DNA from: Rhododendron vialii
Taxonomy: Eukaryota; Streptophyta; Magnoliopsida; Ericales; Ericaceae
Length of the DNA: 64,000 nt
Assembly (NCBI RefSeq): GCF_030253575.1
Contig: NC_080569.1
Location: forward strand, 9,429,501-9,493,500
Reading direction: 5' to 3'
Shown: positions 1 through 8,560 of the stretch, in pieces
Numbering within the stretch: the first letter of the stretch is position 1
Layout: each line of letters begins with the position of its first letter
The notes under the pieces: model-generated
Told to the model about the DNA's origin: nothing
What the model saw: only the letters and a program-made list of their open reading frames with translations
Database searches by the model: none
Translations under genes and position numbers: made by a program

Positions 1-3000
1 AATTTTTACTGCAACAATCACAATATAAGAAAGCCAAACCAATATAAAGTTCTACTAATTGTTACATACAAACACAAAATACAAAGTCTTCAAATAGGCA
101 AATACATATTATCTCAAGAACGAATGAGTATCACTTGAATATTACTCGTCTTGCATTTCTAGAAGCAAAATTATCAATTAAATTTGTATAATCCACCTCT
201 TTCACCAAGTCATTTTCAATTGATAACATGGCTAACCCATTTAGTTTTTCTTGTGACATGGTAGATCGAAGGTAATTTTTGATCAACTTCAACTTTGAAA
301 AGTTTTTTTCTCCCGTGGCAACAATAACCGGTATAGTCAAAAGCACTCTATACGCATTCCATGCATTTGGGAAAGAGTCTACCATAAGTTTGATAAAATT
401 GAGCACTTCAATTAGTTTCTGCACTCCTCTTGGCAATACTTGTTTCAAGCATTTTAACTTCACAAACAAATCTCTCCCATCAATATCGGAAACTCTGCCA
501 TGCTTTAAAACTTCTTCAAGGTTGGTACAATGATTTTTCAAGCATTCATCACTCGAACTCGCCTTTTCCAAATCAAACATGAAATCAAAATTTTTCTCAT
601 ACACTTCAAATTGTTGGAACCTCTATTTGAAGGAAGAAAGAGCTTTATCCACAATTACCAAAAAGTAATTTTCATTGATTCTTTAGCAGAGTGTGTCACC
701 TCGTCCCTAACATCTTCATCAAATTGATTCTTTCTTTGAATGATGCACTTTTCAACAAATTTAGGTTCAATCTCCAGTTCATTCGTCATTTCAGAAGCAT
801 CAACCATTGCCTCCACAAAACCAACTTTTCTGTAGTTCTCAAAATAATCAATAAGGCCTTTTATCTTCTCGATAGCTTGGTCTATGTGCATGTCTTCACT
901 TTGAAGAAACTTGCTCACAATGTTAACAACAAACAACAACTTGTAGCAAATAGCCATGGCAAACAAGAACTCAAAATTCTTAAGTTCGATCTTTGCAAGG
1001 GATTTAGCTTCACTTTGTGCTATTGACTCTGTTGTGTCGTTCACCAAGTCTGCCAAAGCACCTCTTAGTTTTAAGGGATGGTATCTTATCGACTTGATGC
1101 TTTTAGTGCGACTTTCCCAATGTGTTTGTGACAATGGCTTAAGCGTGAGACCCTTCACATCTTTCAAATTGTCTTTTAAAATTGCCCACCGTGGGATTGA
1201 AGAGAAAAACTACACATATAAACGTTGTACCACTTCAAAGAATGTTTTTGCTTTAGAACAAGAGTTGGCCATATCACAAAAAATAAGATTGAGACTATGA
1301 CAACCACATGACGTATAGAATGCTCTTGGATTTACTTCAAGTACCCTTGTTTGCACACCCTTATTTTTTCCTTTCATGTTAGAGCCATTATCATAATCTT
1401 GTCCCCTTAACCAATATCAAGCTGAAGGCTAATACTTCTTGAAGTGCGCAAAATAGCCCCAATCCCGTTGTGTTATCCAACTTCAAAAATTCTAAAAAGA
1501 ACTCACTCACACTCACCTCTATTGGACTTGTTGAAATATCCACACATCGTACGACAAACGACATTTATTCTTGATGACTTACATCCGGGGTACAATCAAG
1601 TATAACTGAATAATATTTAGCTTTTTGGATTATTGCAACAATTTTACTCTTTACTTCTGCAGCTAACATCTGTATCAACTTGTTCTTAATTTTGTGACTG
1701 AGATAATGGTTATGAATCTCACCTTTATCAATTCGCCTCAAGTGCTCTTGCATTATTAGATCAAATTTTTCCATCATTTGAATAAAACATAAAAAAATTC
1801 TATTATTCTTTTGGTAAATCTTCTCATTTTCTCCACAAAACGGTAGATTATTCTGCGCAAATGCTTCCACAAGAGCAATTTCTCTCAGTAATACCCCTCT
1901 CCAATGTTCCCTCTCTTTAATGATTCGTTCTTGAATACTTTTGTCAATTGTTTGATTCTTCTGAAATCTTCTCTCCAACTCAATCCATTTGTTCATGCAA
2001 GTGAGGTGCTCCCAATTAGTTTCATGACCTTTAAGCCTATCACCAATATTTTTCCAGTCTTGAAATTCATCATTAGCCAATCGAGTCTTGTTTCCTTCAT
2101 TCTTGAATAATTTGCAACAGAAGCAAAATACTCTCTTCAAAGACTTCGAGTATACTAGCCATTTTCTATCATATTTCTCTATTGAGTAAATGGCGAATAT
2201 AGTGCACAGAAGAAAAATGTTTACTCTTCTCGTTGTCATCTTTAGGAAAGGTAGCATCATCATTTCTTCTTACGGGGCCTCTTTGAACTAATAAGTCCCT
2301 TAATTTTTGATCAATGTTATCCCAATTACATGGATCATTAATGTTCACAAGAGCGCATTCAACATTAAAGTCTTCATTTTGTTTGACATCCCTCGAACTT
2401 TCATTATTGCTCTCATTGACATGTTGATAGGCTTCCTCACCCTCCAAATCCTCACATTCTTCTTCTACTTGTTCTTCATTAACCAAGTTTTCAGCGAAAT
2501 CAATCACCAAATCTTCATTTTCTTCGACTGAGTTTTGTACATTTTCGTTACTTGAAAAGAACTTTTTAATGGCCCATTTTCGAGAATTTATTAATACTTC
2601 TATTTTTTGCTTCTTTATTCTTTTCTGATGATGAGATAGTTGACGTTTATGAGGCATGATACACCTAAGTAAGAGTTAAAAAAAGAGACATTATAACATT
2701 ATTATTAATGATGCATTAACCGGTAATAAGATAATTAGATATTTTAAAATTTAAGCACACCAACCAATGCCAACTAAATCAGCACAAAACTAAGCACCAC
2801 CAGCCAGGGCTCTGCATTTAACAACATAAGTACAAATCTAAGCACCACCAGCCAGGGCTCTGTATTTAACAACATACGTACAAATCTAAGCACCACCAGC
2901 CAGGGCTCTGCATAAGAAGAAAATACTTACCGATTTGAAGCCTCGCAAGTCGCAAGCGAATGAGAGATATACTATAAGACTCCGTAGTGTGTATTATACT

Positions 3001-3748
3001 AGTATATACTGGTCCTGCATTTCAACTGGAGAATAAAAAAAACCTTAATATCACTATCACTACTCAACTAAACTTAATTAAAAAGAGTCTCACTTCTCAA
3101 TGTTCTCATAAGCAATATTAAATTACAAACTTCATCTGATCAAACAAAAAAAAATTACAAACTTCAACATAGTGCGACAGTGCCCTTCGACCCTTCCCAG
3201 TTCGGCAGTTTAACACAACTGAACTTAATTAAAGAGAGACCTACTGTTGAAACTTGAAGCTCCAATCAAAAAATAAATAAATACCCCGAGCTCAAAGTCT
3301 CGAACACAGTGCGGCAGTGCCCTTCCCAGTTCGTCAGCTCCCCCTTCGTTTGGTGAAACCGTGAAAGTGATATCACCAACAGACCCAAGTCTTCAATTTC
3401 AGGGCAAAACGTGAGAGAATCGATTATCCGTTCGTTCGTTCTTCCTTTTTTCTTCGTTTATTTATTTATTTTTTGGGAAAAATCGTGAGATGGTGTCAGA
3501 GAAGGGTTTTGAATTAAAGACCATTTAGATCTCCTATTTACAAAAAAACCACCGAGCATTTTTTAGGCTCTTACAGATCCGTGTGGGTCATAGCTGGATT
3601 TTAATTGGAATGGACCTTTTTTTTCCTTCTATAGGGCCCAAAAAGACTTCTAGTCAAGCCAAAATGGAAAAATTAGTGAAGTGTCCCTAAAATTTGGCCT
3701 TTTTGAAATGTTCAAGGCCCAGGCCTCTTGGGGTTGGACCGGCCTTGC
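1..3748 (-). mobile_element. Decayed autonomous hAT transposon (ZMYM/TTF-type zinc finger, DUF4371, hATC transposase)
   Basis: A minus-strand transposase gene broken into several frames. The N-terminal part (2657-2169, starting MPHKRQLSHHQKR) is acidic. The next piece (2263-1565) is in another frame and carries a TTF-type zinc finger (FCCKLF...DW...HE...H) followed by DUF4371-like sequence. A further piece lies at 1167-655. The C-terminal piece (604-131) matches the hAT dimerisation domain (GEKNFSKLKLIKNYLRSTM). The frame changes and gaps mean no full transposase can be made. The right boundary near 3748 is inferred from a GGCCGGTCC-like end seen on the minus strand; the other end lies outside the window, so no target duplication could be checked. 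It is not a host ZMYM1 gene, because plant loci of this type are transposon-derived. Confidence 0.75.
2791..2914. repeat. 48-bp tandem repeat, about 2.6 copies
   Basis: The unit begins TAAGCACCACCAGCCAGGG and repeats at 2791, 2839 and 2887 with one or two mismatches. It lies just upstream of the hAT transposase start codon. That is the sub-terminal or leader zone of the element, where tandem repeats are common in hAT elements. Confidence 0.85.
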
Positions 3749-4690
3749 ATACTTTCACCGCTACCACTATCACACTCCCATTATTATCATCATCTCTCCG
3801 CCAACGTCACTATCGACCTTCCATCAACGCCACCTCTGCTACAACCACCATTTGCCACCACGACCATCCATCATCACTGCCGTAGGTCCACCACACCACC
3901 ACATTCATTCACTACCTCTCCATCACCAATCCTCCACTGCCACAACAAACACATATCAACCATCAGTAACACTAAAAAAAGAGAGAACAATTTCAAATAG
4001 TATGTCAATTTTTTTTATCTTCGTATCAACCACTTTCCTTAATTCAGCTCTAACTAATTTTATAAAGCAATTTTTTAGCTTAAAAAAATTTACTAATCAC
4101 TTACTAGATTTTACTCCTTACCTTTTGAGTTTTTATTTACAATTTTATCAAACAACGCCTAATTTTGTCCCGGTTAATGCTAACATCATAAGAATGACCA
4201 AATAAAACCTTGACAAGTTATCAAGACTCGTCGTCGCCTGTGGGATGAGTTCCTCTCCATTCACCATCCTTCCATACCCCTACATGGTCTCAAGTTTTGT
4301 CCAGTTCTCAAGTGTACAACTATAATCCGAAGGGTTCACCTCGTAAGACAAACAATGAACTACAAGTCTACGGAAAATAAGTATTATCGGATATTGAGAT
4401 ATATGTGAATAAGTTACTTTCTGTTCCATAAATTGTAAGGTTCAACTCTAATTTTTTTTACCATTCATCTTGCAATTCTTTTTGCAACGCGTTCATGTGT
4501 CTGACATTGATATTTGATATGTTTTGCTTGTTCTACAAGATAAATAGTTTCGCTTATAATTATGGGCTCAAAATAATTAGTGTGAAAATCAATCTATATT
4601 CTAGACAAATGTGTTGAAGTCTCACAAGCTTTTCAGACACCATTATGTAATTTTTTAGGTTTTTCATCTTAAAAAATTGGGAAAAAGAAA
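3749..4690. other. Intergenic, CCA/CAC-rich then AT-rich
   Basis: About 3750-3960 is rich in CCA, CAC and ATC triplets, so long open frames occur on the plus strand, but they encode only Pro/His/Ser/Thr low complexity. The remainder is AT-rich. I see no gene here. Confidence 0.6.
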
Positions 4691-4691
4691 G

Positions 4692-5468
4692 GGGCTGTTT
4701 GATAAAACTGAAACTGAAAGCTGAAAAATTAAGTACTGGAAACAGAATGCTGAAATTTTAAACTGAAAAGCTGTTTGATAAAATATATTAAGTACTGAAT
4801 TAAAAAAATTTCTGAATTAATTTTGTTCCAATTCTCTCTTAATTTACTAACAATTACAATATACTTCTGGTAATGGTGGAGGAGTGGTGGAGATGGTTGT
4901 GGGAGTGGTGGAGTGGTGATGGAGTGATGGTAGTGGTGGTGATGGTTGTGATGATGGTGGTGGAGTGGTGGAGGTGGTGAAATGGTGGTAGGAGCGGTGG
5001 TGGTGGTGTAGTGATGGTGGTGGGGTGGTAGTGGTGGTGGAGCGGTGGAACTGGTGGTGGTGATGTGGAGGTAGTGGTGGAGTGGTGGAGCTGGTGGTGG
5101 TGGTGGTCGTGGAGGAAGTGGTTGTGGTGGTGGTGGAGTGGTGGAGGAAGTGGTGGTGGTGGAGTAGTGGTGGTAGTGGAGGTGGTGGTGGTGGGAGTGG
5201 TGGAGGTAGTGGGAGTGGTGCTGGTGGAGTGGTGGAGGTGTTGGTGGAAGTGGTTGTGGTGGTGGTATGTGGTTGAATGTAAGTATATAAAAATTCAGCC
5301 AAAATTAAGTAGCTCAAAGTTACTTAATTTTTTTTAATTTTTTGGCCTATATTTTAAGTGGTACTTAATTTGTTAAGTAATGTAAAATGTGGTTATCAAA
5401 CCTACTGAATCACTTATTACTTAATTGATTCAGTTTTAAGTGCTGAATTTAAGTTATCAAACAAGCCC
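4692..5468. mobile_element. Non-autonomous inverted-repeat element enclosing a GGT-rich minisatellite
   Basis: The left end reads GGGCTGTTTGATAAAACTG and the right end, reverse-complemented, reads GGGCTTGTTTGATAACTTAA. Sub-terminal motifs (TTAAGTACTGAAT-like) recur on both arms. The ends look like imperfect terminal inverted repeats of a MITE, but I could not find a convincing target duplication. The interior is dominated by the GGT-rich tract at 4868-5277. Superfamily not settled; hAT or Mutator are both possible. Confidence 0.5.
4868..5277. repeat. GGT/GTGGA-rich minisatellite
   Basis: About 410 bp built from irregular GTGGTGGTGGAGTGGTGGAG-type units. Both strands stay open over it and give Val/Trp/Gly or Pro/Thr/Ser/His homopolymeric proteins. 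This is slippage-driven low complexity and not a gene. Confidence 0.9.
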
Positions 5469-5625
5469 GAGGGAATGATGTGGGACAGTGGGAAGTGGGA
5501 ACGTGGAGGGGGGAGAGGAATAGAAACAAGAAGAAAAATTTATTCAACGCTGCTTGGGCATGGTAAGTAGATGCTCCAAATTCTTTCATTTTCAACACAT
5601 TTTTTTTGAGCCGGCCATAAAAATG

Positions 5626-6023
5626 GGACACCGGGGGGGTGCTGTCCCCTTGGGGACAGCAGCGTGCTGCTGTGCTCATTTATGGACCCACTCCGGTCTC
5701 GCTCCGATGATCGGAAGCGTTCACTTCGTAGAGCTCGTTGAGTAGAACAACTATGAAAAAAATCAGTTTAATTGGATATCATTAAGTGCCTGATCGGAGC
5801 CCATATAACTCTTGGTCCATGGGTTACAATGGATTTGATCCAGTGTTTCGAATCCATTCTTTTCAAGATAAAAAGGTTCCGATCAGGCACTTAATGATAT
5901 CCAATTAAACTGATTTTTTGAACAGTTGTTGTACTCGACGAGCTCTACGAAGTGAACGCTTCCGATCATTGGAGCGAGACCAGAGTGGGCTCCGAATTCG
6001 GGAACAGCAGCCCCCCTGCTCCG
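5626..6023. mobile_element. Foldback element with 9-bp TSD (Mutator-like MITE)
   Basis: Two long arms are near-perfect inverted copies: about 5682-5800 and 5876-5996. Both carry GAACGCTTCCGATCAT-type and CAGTTTAATTGGATATC-type segments. A spacer of about 75 bp separates them. The outer tips (GGGGGGGTGCTGTCCCC and its counterpart) are weaker inverted repeats, and the left tip contains its own 9-bp stem at 5641-5660. The element is bounded by the direct repeat ATAAAAATG (5617-5625 and 6024-6032), a 9-bp duplication typical of Mutator-type insertion. No coding sequence. Confidence 0.85.
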
Positions 6024-6032
6024 ATAAAAATG

Positions 6033-6509
6033 TGTAAAGTCAATACAAATGTATAGCGACAGTTATAAAAAGTGTTCGAAGTCAGTACAAATGTATAGTA
6101 AGGATTGTGTTTCGACACCCACCTACTGTGCCCAAAGGGCACCGAGTGATCACTCCAAAACACCAAGATGAGGTGGTTTGGGTCAATTTTTCACAGAAAA
6201 GTAATCCGCAAACTCCACGCACCTTTTGATCGATCCTTTTTATAATTAGTTCGATGCATAAGATAATACAATTAATTTTTTTTTTCGTGCATCCCCGGAC
6301 TAGGGGATGGTCCTGTCTTGTTCTCTTTACTTTTCAAAAAAGAATTTTTCAAAATTTTTTCTTTAAATTTTTCATACTTTCAACATTTTTCTCCTTATTT
6401 CTCTCCACTTATTATATTTACTATTTAAAAAAAAAATTCAAAAACCAAACAAAACATAGCAGGAGTATGGAGAGCAGCTCATACCCATCACCCCGTACCT
6501 TCATATTGA
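6033..6509. other. Intergenic, no gene seen
   Basis: Contains T-rich stretches and a short segment (about 6110-6165) resembling the tips of the CACGTGG-type MITE at 6510. No supported coding sequence. Confidence 0.5.
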
Positions 6510-6797
6510 GAAGATTTTCAGTCTCCAGCGGGTATCACGTGGTGCCTGCTCGGCGCATTCGGATCATTCAATTCGGTTTTTGACTGCTCGGATTTGAAGA
6601 GAAAAAATGAGAGAGAAAGAGAAGGGAGAGTATTAGCGTGAAAGGAGAGAGAGTGTTTCAATCTTAGCTTCTTTTTTTTTTTTTGATCCGAGTTTCAATC
6701 TTAGTTGTTCAATACATTTTTGAATGATTGGAAGGTGTTGCTCGGGACTATGTCGGCCGGGTGACGTGATACTCACCCGGCACCCAAAAATTTCTCA
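6510..6797. mobile_element. CACGTGG-tipped MITE, copy 1
   Basis: The left part has GCGGGTATCACGTGGTGCC and the right part, reverse-complemented, has GGGTGAGTATCACGT. Between them is a GAGAGAAAGAGAAGG-rich stretch ending in a duplicated ATCCGAG/TTTCAATCTTAG motif. The same arrangement occurs at 16960-17190, which defines the family. Ends are approximate here and I could not read a target duplication. Confidence 0.65.
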
Positions 6798-7127
6798 GAT
6801 TTCTGAAGATCACTTCCCCTGTGACACCCTCTCAGCTTCTCAGATTACTAATCGCCCCCCTCCGTGTCAGGCCCCCCTCCTGACACGGCTCCCCTTTTCC
6901 CCTTTTACCCCTACCCCTTTCTCTCTCTCTCATTGCACCCCCTCTCTCTCTTTCTTTTTTTTTTTGTAAAATTTTAAATACTAATAATTTTTTAATAAAT
7001 TATATATTTTTAAAATCTACTCAACAAAACCTATCAAACGAGCCTAATATTGATAGTGTAATAATGTAAAACGGAAAAATTATATTTTTGTGGTAGTTTA
7101 ATATTAAGGGGACGTTCGGCTAAATAA

Positions 7128-7460
7128 GCCACTTGGCTTATTTTTTTGTATTTATTCAAATTTTTTTTGCATTTGTTAGTTTTTAGTCAATTTTTTGAGA
7201 ATTATTGCTTCGTCATGATGAGAGGAATCTAAAAAGTAAAAAATTACGATCCAAACCTAATTTTTTTGAATAAAGACAAAAATAAGCTAATAAGCCAATT
7301 TTTTCGTCTTTATTTAAAAAAAATGGATTTCAATTGTAGTTTTTTACTTTTTAGATTCCTCTTATTATGAAAAAGCAATAATCTTCAAAAAATTGACCAA
7401 AAACTAACAAATACGAAAAAAATTTGAATAAGGACATTAAAATAAAATAAAAAATTTGCT
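7128..7460. mobile_element. Inverted-repeat MITE nested in the MULE
   Basis: Two arms of about 120 bp face each other. Each has GAGGAATCTAAAAAGTAAAA (or its complement), GTCAATTTTTTGA and CATTTGTTAGTTTTT motifs. The same arm motifs occur at 45734-46111, so this is a dispersed family. It can form a long hairpin and has no coding capacity. Confidence 0.75.
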
Positions 7461-7484
7461 TCCAACCATCGGCACCAGAGGATC

Positions 7485-7815
7485 ATTGGATGGATTTTAT
7501 AACGTTGGGACTTGTCCACGTCAAGGTACAACGTTGTACTACATACATTCAATATGATTGGCTTCGAGTTGTCTCACTCACTTGCCGTTGAGCTCCCATC
7601 CAGTTCCATTCGCAGCGCGCAAACATATAGCTATTGGCCATGTTAATGGAAATCACTTCGTGCAAGTTTTCCTATACCATCATTATCCTCCTGTACCACC
7701 TATTTTCATATGGTGGAGGCGAAATGCATCAAATGAAGCACACAGATGGACTCATCCTTATGAAGCACGCCTCCAATTGTGGTATGAAGTAATGGGGATA
7801 GAACCGCCGGGATGA
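7485..7815 (+). pseudogene. Relic of a MULE-associated OTU-like cysteine protease ORF
   Basis: The frame ending at 7815 encodes HIAIGHVNGNHFVQVFL, then PPVPPIFIWW and WTHPYEARLQLW. This matches, from memory, the C-terminal catalytic-histidine region (GHVNGNHFV) of OTU-like proteases carried by plant Mutator-like elements. The preceding EDHWMDF piece (about 7485) lies in another frame, so there is at least one frameshift, and the catalytic Asp/Cys region is missing. It is a truncated passenger gene of the surrounding element and not a host gene. Confidence 0.6.
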
Positions 7816-8473
7816 AAAAAAAAACAAAGGACAAAAAATAAAAATAAAGAGATATTATACTGGGCCCAAAAAAATCATTTAATTTAAACACGTTATTTCA
7901 TATTCAATATTTGACTTGTTTGATAGGTTTCGTTGAGTAGATTTCAAAAATATAAAATTTATTTTAAAAAAATATGTGATTTCAACATCTTTAGACAATT
8001 TATATATTAAAAAATATAGTTAAAAAATTAAGTATTTCAAATTTCAATCCTTTTGAACCGGTGGAAAGATGTTAATTTTCTGATCATTTTATCCTAAATG
8101 GTTATAATTAAATTTTGACTCTACGATCTCGTTGATTAACCCTAAGAGATATTTGATTCAAACGGATTGAAATTTAGGACACTCAATTTTTCAACCTTTT
8201 TAGACAGTCTAAACTACCAAAAAATATAATTTTCCCGTTTTACATTATTTCACCATCAATATTAGGCTCGTTTGATAGATTTCGTTGAGTAGATTTTAAA
8301 AATATAAAATTTATTTTAAAAAAATACGTGAAAAAAAAGTTATTAACATTTAAAATTTTATAACAAAAAATAAAATAAGAGAGAGAGCTTGGAGGACCAG
8401 GGGTAAAATGGGAAATTAAAGGGGACCGTGTCAGGGGGGGCCTGACACGGGGGGGTGCGATTAACACATCTCT

Positions 8474-8533
8474 TTGAAGCTATTTGGCAATGGAATATCT
8501 CTCGTCTCTTTCACCATTGCCAAATAGCTTCAA
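8474..8533. promoter_or_regulatory. Perfect 20-bp inverted repeat in the PPR leader
   Basis: TTGAAGCTATTTGGCAATGG (8474-8493) and its exact complement (8514-8533) are separated by 20 bases and end 27 bases before the PPR start codon. If transcribed it would form a stable hairpin in the 5' leader. It sits just outside the readable right tip of the MULE and may have arisen with that insertion. A regulatory role is not shown. Confidence 0.7.
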
Positions 8534-8560
8534 AACTCTCTACTTCACCCCCCCCACAAT

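Larger units (their letters stand above)
6850..8462 (+). mobile_element. Mutator-like element (MULE) with long terminal inverted repeats
   Basis: The left arm (about 6850-7110) and right arm (about 8210-8462) are inverted copies over roughly 250 bp. Both contain AATCGC..CCGTGTCAGG at the tip, then CCCTTTTACCCCT-type and GAGAGAGAG-type stretches, and a TCTACTCAACAAAACCTATC segment. Long inverted repeats suit Mutator-like elements. The interior carries a relic of the OTU-type protease ORF found on some plant MULEs and a nested MITE. I could not settle the exact tips: weak similarity continues outward on both sides, so the true end may lie nearer the PPR start codon. Confidence 0.7.

Noticed and set aside
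3681-4205. 174-aa plus frame and overlapping frames rich in His, Pro, Ser, Thr
   Set aside because: Low-complexity CCA/CAC triplets keep several frames open at once; no domain or start context.
4847-5337. Proline/threonine-rich and Trp/Val/Gly-rich proteins on both strands
   Set aside because: Translation of the GGT minisatellite; the repeat explains the open frames.
5065-5337. Possible glycine-rich protein gene
   Set aside because: Same minisatellite; no signal peptide, no splice or promoter evidence.
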